Shown: piece by piece, positions 17,383 to 26,198 of the stretch
Layout: each line of letters starts with the position of its first letter
How positions within the stretch are numbered: position 1 is the first letter of the stretch
Assembly: GCA_016930255.1 (NCBI GenBank)
Contig: JAFGHB010000083.1
Location: 1-42,510, forward strand
DNA: 42,510 nt
Reading direction: 5' to 3'
Origin: Methanomicrobia archaeon
Lineage (GTDB): Archaea > Halobacteriota > Syntropharchaeia > Alkanophagales > Methanospirareceae
Notes under the pieces: model-generated
Databases searched by the model: none
Told to the model about the DNA's origin: nothing
Seen by the model: only the letters and a program-made list of their open reading frames with translations
Program-made: the position numbers and the translations under genes

Positions 17383-17392
17383 ATTTATATGC
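17383..17392 (+). promoter_or_regulatory. Thermosome promoter (TATA box)
   Basis: ATTTATATGC preceded by an A-rich BRE (AAAAAG). It lies about 80 nt before ATG 17467, so the transcript should carry a leader of roughly 50 nt. GAGGT lies about 13-15 nt before the ATG. Confidence 0.55.
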
Positions 17393-17466
17393 GGTGATTT
17401 AAAAGTTACGTAAAGGTTGGTAGTAGCTTATAGTCCAACGAGTAAATAGCGAGGTACGTATAAAAA

Positions 17467-19119
17467 ATGGCAGGACAATTGGGTGGAACCCCTATAATAT
17501 TATTGCGAGAAGGGAGCGAAAGAGCAAGAGGAAGAGAGGCACAGAGTGCGAATATAAGCGCGGCGAAAGCAGTTGCTGCTGCCGTTCGTACGACGTTAGG
17601 ACCGAAGGGAATGGATAAAATGCTTGTGGATTCCCTTGGTGACGTGGTTATCACAAATGATGGCGTGACGATCCTCAAGGAGATGGACATAGAGAGCCCA
17701 GCAGCGAAGATGATGGTCGAAGTGGCAAAGACCGTGGATTCCGAAGCGGGCGACGGCACGACCACATCCGTAGTTCTCGGTGGCGAACTGCTGAAGAAGG
17801 CAGAAGATCTTTTGGAGCAGGAATTACACCCCGCGGTCATCGCATTGGGCTACCGACTTGCTGCTGAGAAGGCGAGAGAGGTGCTGAATGAGATCGCAAT
17901 TGATGTCGCGATAGACGATGACGAGGAACTGAAGAAAGTGGCGCAAACGGCAATAACAGGAAAATCAGCAGAAGCTTCCCGTGATTTCCTCGCTGACATT
18001 GCGATTAAAGCGGTTAAAGCGGTAACAGAAGAGACCACCACGGGCAAGAAAGTGGTTGACGTGGATAACATCAACGTCGAGAAGAAAGTGGGCGGCCGAA
18101 TGGGTGAGACCGAGCTGGTGCAGGGTATGGCCTTGGATAAGGAAATCGTGCATCCAGGAATGCCGCGGAAGATAAAGAACGCGAAGATAGCACTGATTAA
18201 TGCCTCTTTAGAGGTGAAGAAGACCGAAACGAGTGCAGAGGTGAAGATACGATCGGCAGATCAGCTCAAGAGCTTCCTCGCGGAAGAGGAGCAGATGATG
18301 CGGCGACTCGCGGAGCGCATAAAGGAAAGCGGCGCGAACGTTGTGATATGCCAGAAAGGAATAGACGATCTGGTGCAGCACTATCTGGCGAAGGACGGCA
18401 TTATGGCGGTGCGACGGGCGAAGAAGAGCGATTTGGAGATGTTAGAGAAAGCAACGGGCGGTAACGTCGTGAGTACGGTGGAGGACCTGGCGAAGAGCGA
18501 TTTAGGACACGCGGGACTGGTCGAGGAGCGCAAAATCTCAGGGGATAAGATGCTCTTCATCGAGCAGTGTAAGAATCCTCATGCCGTGTCTATCGTGATA
18601 CGGGGCGGAACGGAGCATGTGGTGGATGAAGTTGATCGATCGCTGCACGATACGCTTCGGGTGCTCGGGAGCATAATCGAGGATGGCAAAGCGGTCGCCG
18701 GCGGTGGCTCGGTCGAGACAGAGTTAGCGTTAAAGCTACGGGATTACAGCGCGTCACTCAAAGGCCGGGAACAATTGGCCGTGGAGAAATTCGCAGAGGC
18801 GATGGAGATCATACCGCGAACTCTGGCAGAGAATTCTGGGCTCGATCCCATCGACAAGCTGGTCGCGTTGAAAGCCGCGCACGAGCGTGGCGAGAAGTAC
18901 GCGGGCTTGGACGTTTATACCGGCAAGATCGTGGACATGCGTGCGAGTAACGTGATCGAGCCGTTGAGGACCAAGCGACAGGCAGTGCAATCGGCAGCCG
19001 AAGCAGCAATAATGATCCTCAAGATCGATGATGTCATCGCGTCGAAGAAGGGCATGCCAGCACCTCCAGGCGGCGCAGGCGGGATGCCTCCAGGTGGAAT
19101 GCCCGAAGGAATGTACTGA
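17467..19119 (+). CDS. thsA: Thermosome subunit (group II chaperonin)
   Basis: This 550-residue protein forms the double-ring ATP-dependent folding chamber of archaea. ATPase motifs are intact: [10 protein letters not shown] near 45-53, TNDGVTI with Asp65, GDGTTTS at 95-101 and [11 protein letters not shown] for the third catalytic region. The apical protrusion segment follows DIEVKKT-like sequence near 250. The tail is Gly-Met-rich ([12 protein letters not shown]), typical of subunits projecting into the central cavity. It is a single gene, divergent from aspartate kinase. A second, aberrant paralogue lies about 1.1 kb downstream on the other strand. Confidence 0.95.
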   Translation: MAGQLGGTPIILLREGSERARGREAQSANISAAKAVAAAVRTTLGPKGMDKMLVDSLGDVVITNDGVTILKEMDIESPAAKMMVEVAKTVDSEAGDGTTTSVVLGGELLKKAEDLLEQELHPAVIALGYRLAAEKAREVLNEIAIDVAIDDDEELKKVAQTAITGKSAEASRDFLADIAIKAVKAVTEETTTGKKVVDVDNINVEKKVGGRMGETELVQGMALDKEIVHPGMPRKIKNAKIALINASLEVKKTETSAEVKIRSADQLKSFLAEEEQMMRRLAERIKESGANVVICQKGIDDLVQHYLAKDGIMAVRRAKKSDLEMLEKATGGNVVSTVEDLAKSDLGHAGLVEERKISGDKMLFIEQCKNPHAVSIVIRGGTEHVVDEVDRSLHDTLRVLGSIIEDGKAVAGGGSVETELALKLRDYSASLKGREQLAVEKFAEAMEIIPRTLAENSGLDPIDKLVALKAAHERGEKYAGLDVYTGKIVDMRASNVIEPLRTKRQAVQSAAEAAIMILKIDDVIASKKGMPAPPGGAGGMPPGGMPEGMY

Positions 19120-19387
19120 TCACTCTTACGATTGTACATTCGTTCATTCACACACAACACATAATCGCGCAGGAACACTCGGAGAGCAGCATTTCTGTTC
19201 TCTGAGGTGTATTTTTATTTCATGGCCGTCTTGAGTATTTTGGTTTGGTTCTAGTTATACACATAGACTTTCATACACTACCAAATTTTCGTTTTACCTA
19301 TGATTTCTCATATTATATCACATCCACTCATAGATCTAGAGAAGATAATTCGTATATAGTGTTATAATTCATATTCTTTGAGGGCAT
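19120..19387. other. Intergenic region after the thermosome gene
   Basis: AT-rich spacer. TATA-like sequences (CGTATATAG near 19352 and GTTATAATTC near 19361) may have served the CheC-like pseudogene. Nothing else recognised. Confidence 0.3.
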
Positions 19388-20048
19388 ATGGGTAAACCTG
19401 AGGAAAACGGTGGAAATGGCGCATTCGAACTAAATCATTTCCAGAAGGATGCACTAAATGAACTTTGTAACATCGCGTCATCTCATGCGGTAACGTCTCT
19501 GGCTGAGATGACCGGTAGAACGTTCGATATGAAGTACCGAGTTTGAACGTGGTACCGCTAAGAGATGTGAAATACCGTATAGGGCTGAAGAGATCGTTGC
19601 AGGAATTTTAATTGGGTTCGAAGGCAGTTTCTCAGGGTATATTTATATCCTCTTCCCAGAGCACAGTGCGTTCCAGCTTGCTGATCTTCTACGTTGTAGA
19701 ATGATCGGGGAGACAAAAAGCATCGAAACCGAGATGGAAGAATCGGCATTGATGGAAACGGGTAACATACTCGCTTCGGCGTTCTGTGATGCCACTGCGG
19801 ACTTCCTTCACTTTTCTCTGGTGCCCTCTCCGCCATCCTTTGCGTTTGATATGGTGGGTGCAATGATAGAATATGCACTTATAGAACCATTCCGACCACG
19901 AGAAACTGAGCACGTAATTCTCTTCGAATGCGCGTTCCAGGATTCAGAAGAGAGAGATTTTTTCGGCTATCTCCTGTTCTTTCCACATCCGAGCACTCTA
20001 CAGTGGATTTTATCGCTGCTCGAGAAGAAACTTTCTGAAATACGATAG
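19388..20048 (+). pseudogene. CheC-like chemotaxis phosphatase pseudogene (two frameshifts)
   Basis: Frame one, from ATG 19388, gives FQKDALNELCNIASSHAV and TSLAEMTGRTFDMK, the first CheC phosphatase helix with its ELCN (ExxN) motif, then TGA. Frame two carries PSLNVVPLRDVKYRIG. Frame three carries AEEIVAGILIGFEGSFSG, then the second helix SALMETGNILASAF with ETGN, and runs open to 20048. All parts align in order to a CheC protein of about 215 residues. Two one-base shifts in the same direction (near 19543 and near 19590) break it. CheC dephosphorylates CheY-P in archaeal and bacterial taxis. No other che or archaellum gene is in the window. An ATG at 19701 opens only the last 115 codons. Confidence 0.75.
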
Positions 20049-20255
20049 AATCGTTGATTGTATGAAGGACTGGCGAAAACAACGAGCTGAACAAAATGCA
20101 GTATCTTATTGAAAGTATCTTATGAATTCCGTGTGTGCCCGAACTCTCAACAAAAAGAAGCTAAACCGGGGACAGAGGGAGAAAGAAGCACTTGAAACGT
20201 AAGAGAAGTGATTCGCTCCCACAGGTACCGGTACGCCGACTTGTATACGGGCTGG

Positions 20256-22022
20256 CTATTCAGTTCCGGTGTATTTCAACCGACCACCCTTAAATTTAAA
20301 GTCCGGCGGCCTCTGCTCCGTTTCGATCAGTTCGCGTGTCCTGCCAGATATTCGTGATTCGATATCCTCTGCCTCTTCTTTTACTGCGCTCTTCGCTATG
20401 TGCAGATCATCAATCTTCAGCATCCCGGTAGCGGCATACGCGGCCGAGATAACCGCCTGTAACTTCACTGCTAACGGATCTACAATCCCTTCTTCCCGCA
20501 TGTCTTTCAAGGTCTTATCCTTCCCTGAGATCCCGACGGTTTTATTGCCCGCATAATGCGCCGCTCTGAGCTGTGTGAGCGTATCGATCTGATCCATGCC
20601 GCTGTTCTTCGCTAATGCCTTGGGTATACATTCCAAAGCGTCGGCAAAGACGTTCACCGCCAATTGCTCCTTGCTCGGGATCGTTCTCGCGAAGTTCCTT
20701 AATTCCGCCGCGCATTCCGTCTCTACTGCACCGCCTCCTGGCACGATTCGAGCATCCTCGCATAAGCACGCAACCGCATGCAACGCACTCTTTATGTCGC
20801 CCACCATACCCTCTAAAATCCTGAGATGCGCGCCGCGAATAATGATCGTAGAAGCCTCCTTATGCGGGCAGTCCTCGAAGAATACGTGGTTCACTCCGCC
20901 TATCTCGTGTTGCACTACCCGGCCAGCGAAGCCAAATTTGTCCTCCGTAAGGTCACTGACGTCCTGCACTATCTTTCCCGCGGTGGTTTTCTCCAACCGC
21001 CTCAAATCCGTCATTTTCACGCGCTTCATCAGCATGATTCCGGCTCTTCGGAACTTGTCCAGCGCATCTTCATCCACGCCCCACCGACAACAGATCACGT
21101 TTGCACCCGAAGTTATGACCGCATCAATAAGTTCATTGAAGATCCGCGCTCTGACATCCCGGAACTCCCGGAAATGCGAGGCTTGTGAGAACTTGACATG
21201 GAAATCGAACGCTCCAAGGGTTTCACCCGCTTTGCTCCGCTCCCTTGCCGCTGTTCCGGTTTTCAATTCCTTTCTGCCTTTTATTTTTGGCTCTTTATGT
21301 TCCAGCGGGAAATCGAGCAGCGCTATCCTCGCGTTCTTCACGTCTGTTGGGAGATCATCCAGAACGTCCCGGTCAACGACGACGCCTTCGAAGAATCGGG
21401 TCTCACTTACCCGCCCTCCACTTTTCGCCTCTATTATCACTTCATCCACATCGATCGGCAACTCGCCGCTTTTGCTTATCCTTCTTATGCTCTGCACGAT
21501 CGCATCGACCAATCGATCCTCCTCGCAATACTCGCCCCTCTTCAATGCGGTCTTCGCCACGTGCCTCAAATATTCATCGCTTTCTTCTATCTCAACCGGC
21601 GATGCTAACTCATCTAAAACCTCTTTTGCACGTTTCAGGGCCTTTTCATAACCGCTGACAATCACATTCTGATGGAGGCCCAACTTCTTCAGCTCAAATC
21701 CTCGCCCCACCAGCTCACCGGTGAGAATCATTACGGTAGCTATGCCATCTCCCACTCGTTCACCCTGTGTCAGGCCGGCATTTAGCAATATATCCGCAGC
21801 AGGATGCATATATGCCAATTCCCGCGCGATACTGTACCCGTTACTGGTGACGAGGTCCTCTGTTTCCAACTTCGTGGCACCACTGGTTATCATCTTCTTC
21901 GCGCCCAGAGGTCCGATGGTGGATTTGAAGATATTGGAAAAGGTAAGGGATATTTGAGCATTTGCCTCCTGGATCTCCTCGGGCGGCACTTCACCCGGCG
22001 GTAACTCATCCTTTATTGTCAT
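20256..22022 (-). CDS. Divergent thermosome paralogue with altered ATPase motifs
   Basis: This 588-residue group II chaperonin homologue is full length but unusual. LGPKGMDKM becomes IGPLGAKKM, TNDG becomes TSNG (Asn61 in place of the metal-binding Asp) and GDGTTT becomes GDGIAT (91-96). DARIVPGGGAVETE is kept. The apical region contains an extra basic stretch (about residues 245-275, KIKGRKELKTGTAARERSK) absent from the canonical gene at 17467. The C terminus is charged and ends KFKGGRLKYTG, not Gly-Met-rich. The GAGGAGAA Shine-Dalgarno and a TATA box (about 22057-22068) suggest it is expressed. It may be a slow or regulatory subunit of a mixed ring, or a separate chaperonin. Confidence 0.85.
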   Translation of the reverse strand: MTIKDELPPGEVPPEEIQEANAQISLTFSNIFKSTIGPLGAKKMITSGATKLETEDLVTSNGYSIARELAYMHPAADILLNAGLTQGERVGDGIATVMILTGELVGRGFELKKLGLHQNVIVSGYEKALKRAKEVLDELASPVEIEESDEYLRHVAKTALKRGEYCEEDRLVDAIVQSIRRISKSGELPIDVDEVIIEAKSGGRVSETRFFEGVVVDRDVLDDLPTDVKNARIALLDFPLEHKEPKIKGRKELKTGTAARERSKAGETLGAFDFHVKFSQASHFREFRDVRARIFNELIDAVITSGANVICCRWGVDEDALDKFRRAGIMLMKRVKMTDLRRLEKTTAGKIVQDVSDLTEDKFGFAGRVVQHEIGGVNHVFFEDCPHKEASTIIIRGAHLRILEGMVGDIKSALHAVACLCEDARIVPGGGAVETECAAELRNFARTIPSKEQLAVNVFADALECIPKALAKNSGMDQIDTLTQLRAAHYAGNKTVGISGKDKTLKDMREEGIVDPLAVKLQAVISAAYAATGMLKIDDLHIAKSAVKEEAEDIESRISGRTRELIETEQRPPDFKFKGGRLKYTGTE

Positions 22023-22230
22023 CTTTTCTCGTTCTCCTCGCTATCCTCCCTATAACGAATATATCATCAGCTACAAATAACTTTTAGCTTTTAGATCTGC
22101 TAGGATAAACGACGGATTTTTGCAAACTCAAAGGAGAGCAAGACAACCATGAAGCAATTGAGCGTTTGCCATAGATGGTGGCAAAGGAATGAGTTAAAGC
22201 AGAAGAGTCACTTCTAAATCATAATGCAGC

Positions 22231-24087
22231 TTAACCCCCTTTGAGATAGGCCCATTTACGGAAGTGCTCCCGTATTATATCCGACCTGCCTACTATTCCA
22301 ACCAGCTCTTTCTCCCCTTCTTCACTCCCGCCCTTCACCACGGGCAATCTCCCCACGTGATACTGGTCCATCTTAAGTAAAGCATCCTCTAAAGGCTCTT
22401 CTACATAGGTTGCTATTACCTCCTCCACGCACATCAGCTTCACCTTCTTGTACGCTGCTTCCTCTTCTCTTTCCCGCTCTAAATCCACTACGGTCGTTAT
22501 TCCTATCATCTTCCCGTGGTCATCCACGACAGGGAAGGTGATATGTCCGGTTTTCTCGGCGAAATACAGCGCCTCTATCACCGTTGTGTCGCCATGAATG
22601 GTGAGCACATCCTTCGTATACGCATCTTTCACTTTCAAGCCCTCGAGGATATCCACCATGAACTCCCTCCGGTGTGCTGGGGAATCCTTCCTTATCTCGT
22701 ACTGGCCCGGGTAAACCGTCCGTTTCCGTACGAGGGAATAAGCGGGCACGATCGCGAGTAACGCCGGAACGAAGAGCTCATAGGAGCCGGATATTTCAGA
22801 AACGATGAAGAGAGCGGTAAGCGGCGTGTTAGCAGCCGCTCCGAAGAACGCCGCAGCCCCTATGAGTGAAAAAACCCACGGGTTGCCGACCGTCCCAGGG
22901 AATAAATAGTTAAGACCCTGTCCAATAGCGCCACCTATCGCGCCTCCAATGGTCAAGGAGGGTATAAACGAGCCACCACTACCGCCTGAGCCCAATGTTA
23001 ACGCCGTTCCTACTATTTTGGCAAGAGCAACAAAGGCCAACACACTCAAAGTAAGCTCGCCGTAAAAGGCCAGTTGCAAAAATCCATAACCGCCACCAAA
23101 TAATCCACTCGCTATCCCTATTCCTCCATCGCTTTGCGGGTTAAGTGCTCGTATAAGGAAATAGCCGATGAGAAACAGCATACCGAGCAAAAATCCACCT
23201 ATACCGGGTTTAAGATAGTCAGGAATGGTTAATTTTTCAAAGAAGAACGAGCGTGAGATTTCCAGCAGCTTAATAAATAAGAAAACAAACGGGACACAAA
23301 CGAGTCCCAGAGCCAGAAAGAGAAGGAGAGAAAATGGTTTCAAAAGAGTTGCAAGGTCATATTTTCCTATCTCATACAGAGGCCCCACACCAAAGAAGGA
23401 ACTGGAAACAATGTATGCGGTGATAGAACAGATAATTGCCGGAACCAACGCTTCTATTTCCATATCTCGCTTATATAACGTCTCAATGCCAAAGAAGGCG
23501 CCGCCAAGGGGGGATTTAAAAATCGCGGCGATTCCCGCTCCTGCAGTAGCCGCTACGATTTTCCTCCTTTCTCTTTCCCCTACTTTCAAAAATCTGCTGC
23601 ATACCGAGCCTATCGTCGCACCCAGCATTGCACTAGGGCCTTCTCTCCCCGCACTCCCACCTGAGCCAATTGTCAGCACCGAACAGATTCCTCTCACCAG
23701 ACCGTCCTTGCCCGGTATTATGCCACCCCTGTTGTGAAAGCCGTCTATGAAAACGTCGGTCTCGTGCAGTTCTGGGTTGTTAACGGGAACCAGTTTGTAC
23801 TTGATTAGTCCGCATAGCAAACCGCCGACGGCGGGAATAAGAGCCAGGAGAACCAATAGATAGGGATTGGAAAAAGCATCGCCTAAGAGTGGGCTGAAAA
23901 CGAAGAAATGCGGTTCATTCTTGGGTGACGGTGGATGATACCCCCCGAGATATTCCAGGAAGAACGGCTGGGCGAAATTTAACGCTACAAAGAACGCGGC
24001 GATGGCCAGACCAACTAAAACGCCTATGAGTGCATAATAGAACGTCTGTTTAGCCCACGTTTCGACATATCGCATTTCTAATGCCAC
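22231..24087 (-). CDS. ClC-family chloride channel/transporter with C-terminal CBS pair
   Basis: This 618-residue membrane protein combines about 10-12 hydrophobic segments (residues 1-460) with a cytosolic CBS pair (about 480-612, DVLTIHGDTTVIEAL and GRLPVVKGG). The selectivity loop is GSGGSAGREGP at 141-151, with Glu149 in the gating-glutamate position. A second filter loop is GSGGSGGSFIPSLTIGG. The glutamate favours a proton-coupled exchanger or gated channel, and the CBS pair suggests regulation by adenine nucleotides. The start is GTG 24087, with GGGGAAG a few bases upstream. Divergent from the tRNA thiolase gene. Confidence 0.9.
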   Translation of the reverse strand: MALEMRYVETWAKQTFYYALIGVLVGLAIAAFFVALNFAQPFFLEYLGGYHPPSPKNEPHFFVFSPLLGDAFSNPYLLVLLALIPAVGGLLCGLIKYKLVPVNNPELHETDVFIDGFHNRGGIIPGKDGLVRGICSVLTIGSGGSAGREGPSAMLGATIGSVCSRFLKVGERERRKIVAATAGAGIAAIFKSPLGGAFFGIETLYKRDMEIEALVPAIICSITAYIVSSSFFGVGPLYEIGKYDLATLLKPFSLLLFLALGLVCVPFVFLFIKLLEISRSFFFEKLTIPDYLKPGIGGFLLGMLFLIGYFLIRALNPQSDGGIGIASGLFGGGYGFLQLAFYGELTLSVLAFVALAKIVGTALTLGSGGSGGSFIPSLTIGGAIGGAIGQGLNYLFPGTVGNPWVFSLIGAAAFFGAAANTPLTALFIVSEISGSYELFVPALLAIVPAYSLVRKRTVYPGQYEIRKDSPAHRREFMVDILEGLKVKDAYTKDVLTIHGDTTVIEALYFAEKTGHITFPVVDDHGKMIGITTVVDLEREREEEAAYKKVKLMCVEEVIATYVEEPLEDALLKMDQYHVGRLPVVKGGSEEGEKELVGIVGRSDIIREHFRKWAYLKGG

Positions 24088-24121
24088 TTTTTCTTCCCCT
24101 TCCCTTTAAAAATCCCGCTAG

Positions 24122-24132
24122 TACTTTATATC
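24122..24132 (+). promoter_or_regulatory. TATA box of the TtuA/NcsA gene
   Basis: TACTTTATATC is centred about 24 nt before ATG 24152 with no Shine-Dalgarno between, consistent with a leaderless message and with this start codon. Confidence 0.5.
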
Positions 24133-24151
24133 CTCACCCTCATCTAATAAA

Positions 24152-25069
24152 ATGTTTGCACATATGAGATGCAGTAAAGGCAAATGCACTTACCCCGCAA
24201 TCATCCATCAGAGATATTCAGGACTGCACCTCTGCGAAGCCCATTTCGTCGAGGACGTCGAACGGAAGGTAAAGAGGGAGATGCGGAAGCAGTTAATGGT
24301 GGAGCGCGGAGATAGAATCGCAGTGGCCGTGAGCGGCGGAAAGGACAGCTCTGCGCTGCTCTACATGTTCAAAAAGATTTTTCAAGATCGAAAAGATCTG
24401 GAATTCTTCGTGCTCTCCGTGGATGAGGGGATAAACGGCTATCGATCGATAACGCTCAGCAATGCGGAAAAGATGGCAGAGCGGTTTGGGGTGGATTTTT
24501 TCCGCGTTTCCTTTGAAGAGGAGTTTGGTTTTACGGTCGACGAAATCGCAGCGCGAGGTTTCGAGCAGGCGCCGTGCACGTTTTGTGGCGTTCTGCGTCG
24601 GAAGTTGATGGATAAGAAAGCGAAGGAGTTGGGTGCAACGAAGGTTGCCACTGCGCATAACCTGGACGACGAAGTGCAAACGATCATGATCAATTATATA
24701 CGGGGCGATATCGAGCGATTAAGACGGCTGCGAGGCCGGCGTGAAGAGTTCGTTCCACGGATAAAGCCGTTAAAAGACGTTCCGGAGAAGGAGGTTGCAC
24801 TGTATGCGATTTTAGCGGATATCCCGATAATCACCGCTAATTGCCCTTACGCTGCGCGTTCTTTCCGGTTCACGGTGAAAAAGATGCTGAACGAGCTTGA
24901 ACGGAAGCATTCGGGGACGAAATATTCGTTGATGCGCGGCTACGAGCGGCTTTCCGGATTGTTGCCAAAAGCGCCACTGGGAATGAAGCTTTTGCCGTGT
25001 GAGCGCTGCGGCGACGCGTCAGCATCACGTATCTGCAAGGCGTGCGAGATATTGGAACGGATGAAGTGA
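24152..25069 (+). CDS. tRNA 2-thiolation enzyme, TtuA/NcsA (Ncs6/Ctu1) family
   Basis: This 305-residue adenylating sulfurtransferase puts sulfur at C2 of a tRNA uridine (U54 for TtuA, U34 for NcsA). The N-terminal zinc site uses CSKGKC and LCEAHF. The PP-loop is SGGKDSS at 61-67. Three cysteines that hold the catalytic 4Fe-4S cluster are seen: Cys142 and Cys145 (PCTFC) and Cys231 (ANCPYA). A C-terminal zinc ribbon uses CERC and CKAC (283, 286, 295, 298). All catalytic residues are present. Whether it modifies U34 or U54 cannot be told from sequence alone. Confidence 0.9.
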   Translation: MFAHMRCSKGKCTYPAIIHQRYSGLHLCEAHFVEDVERKVKREMRKQLMVERGDRIAVAVSGGKDSSALLYMFKKIFQDRKDLEFFVLSVDEGINGYRSITLSNAEKMAERFGVDFFRVSFEEEFGFTVDEIAARGFEQAPCTFCGVLRRKLMDKKAKELGATKVATAHNLDDEVQTIMINYIRGDIERLRRLRGRREEFVPRIKPLKDVPEKEVALYAILADIPIITANCPYAARSFRFTVKKMLNELERKHSGTKYSLMRGYERLSGLLPKAPLGMKLLPCERCGDASASRICKACEILERMK

Positions 25070-25130
25070 ACGCATGCGGAAGATTTAAGACAACAGAAAA
25101 CCCTTTTAGTTAGAGGAGTGGTGAGAGAAA

Positions 25131-25508
25131 ATGAGTGAGGAATTAAATGCAATTTTAAAGGACTTTTGGGAAGAATTTCGGAAGACGGTTAAGGTCGAAA
25201 CGGCAATTGGTGAACCCATAGAGATGGGTGATAAGACCCTGATCCCCATCTTCGCGATTGGCTTCGGCATCGGCAGTGGCGGCGGCAGGGGAAAAGAGAA
25301 GGAAGGGCAAGGATACGGCGTGGGAGGCGGCGGTGGAATAAGTCCCGTGGCTCTTGTAACGGTGTTCAAGGATATACCAGGGCCTGAAGGGCTGAAAGTG
25401 CTCTCGCTGAAGCCGTCAGGGACACTTGAGAAGATCGTCGGAGAGGCATTGCCCATGGTGATGGAGAAGGTACAAGAGACGAAAGAGGGCAAGAAAGGGG
25501 AAGAATAG
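25131..25508 (+). CDS. GerW/YtfJ family protein
   Basis: This 125-residue protein of the GerW (YtfJ) family is known from Bacillus spore germination but is widespread in non-sporulating archaea, where the role is unknown. Typical pattern: an N-terminal helix (LNAILKDFWEEFRKTVKVETAIGEPIEMGD), strands TLIPIFAIGFGIGSGGG, a Gly-rich loop (GYGVGGGGGISPVALV), and a C-terminal amphipathic helix. A DUF2953 gene follows at 61 nt, as ytfI accompanies ytfJ in Firmicutes. SD-like GGAG lies near 25115. Confidence 0.85.
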   Translation: MSEELNAILKDFWEEFRKTVKVETAIGEPIEMGDKTLIPIFAIGFGIGSGGGRGKEKEGQGYGVGGGGGISPVALVTVFKDIPGPEGLKVLSLKPSGTLEKIVGEALPMVMEKVQETKEGKKGEE

Positions 25509-25531
25509 ACGTTAATCTTGTAGGTTCCTAC

Positions 25532-25566
25532 GGAGAGGGGGCTCTTAGAGGAGCTCTCCCTTTTTT
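25532..25566 (+). terminator. Terminator-like hairpin between the ytfJ- and ytfI-like genes
   Basis: GGAGAG (25532-25537) pairs with CTCTCC (25554-25559) around an inner CTC-TTA-GAG stem, and TTTTTT follows at 25561-25566. It lies directly before ATG 25570, so it could attenuate the downstream gene. Its GAGGAG also might act as a distant ribosome site. Confidence 0.35.
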
Positions 25567-25569
25567 AGT

Positions 25570-26181
25570 ATGATACCAATCATCCTGGCCGTTTTAGTGG
25601 TTTTTGCCGTGTTGATAGCTGCTGCGCTTATCATTCCCGTTGAGATCGCCATAAAACTCATTAAAGAGAGATCGATTGCAGAAGGGCGAGTGTCGTTTGG
25701 TTTTCTAAAGGGCACTGCTTCCGGGCACGTTGACTTCAGTCCCGAGAAACAGGAATTCCGGTTACAAGCCTTAGGCTTCACCCTTCTCAGGAGACCGCTT
25801 GAGAAGCGGGCTGAGGAGAAGAAAGCAAAGGCTGAGAAGCCACCTACCGATTGGAAGAAGGTTGCGGGGCATGCGGATGAGCTCTATGCTGCCGGGAAGG
25901 AATTAGCAAGAGCACTCGTCAAGAACACGTCCCTCAAAAGTGTTGAGGGCACGGTGAAAATAGGACTACCCTATCCGGCTCAGACGGGCATGCTGATTGG
26001 GTGTCTTTATGCAGGTAGCGGCATAGCGAAGGCGTTTCTACCTGAAATCCACCTCGAAATCGAACCTTTTTTTGCAGAGGAAAAATTGGATGCTGATGTA
26101 GAACTGGAACTTAGCCTGCCGCTCTTTAAAATGATCATACCCCTAATCCGATTCTTCCGCAGCACGAGGAAGATTTTCTGA
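25570..26181 (+). CDS. DUF2953 (YtfI-like) protein
   Basis: This 203-residue protein has one N-terminal membrane helix (IILAVLVVFAVLIAAALII, about 3-21). A soluble part follows that begins with strands (AEGRVSFGFLKGTASGHVDF) and has a charged linker near 80-95 (EKRAEEKKAKAEKPP). The distal DUF2953 region has GTVKIGLPYPAQTGMLIG and IHLEIEPFFAEEKLDADVEL. Function is unknown. Its conserved partner is the GerW/YtfJ protein encoded just upstream, which suggests a membrane-anchored complex. Convergent with the ATPase subunit I gene (17 nt apart). Confidence 0.8.
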   Translation: MIPIILAVLVVFAVLIAAALIIPVEIAIKLIKERSIAEGRVSFGFLKGTASGHVDFSPEKQEFRLQALGFTLLRRPLEKRAEEKKAKAEKPPTDWKKVAGHADELYAAGKELARALVKNTSLKSVEGTVKIGLPYPAQTGMLIGCLYAGSGIAKAFLPEIHLEIEPFFAEEKLDADVELELSLPLFKMIIPLIRFFRSTRKIF

Positions 26182-26198
26182 CGTTGTGTTCCAAGTTT

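Noticed and set aside
22149-22217. 22-codon plus-strand ORF with GGAG upstream (MKQLSVCHRWW)
   Set aside because: Too short to support without homologues; the ribosome-site match alone is weak evidence.
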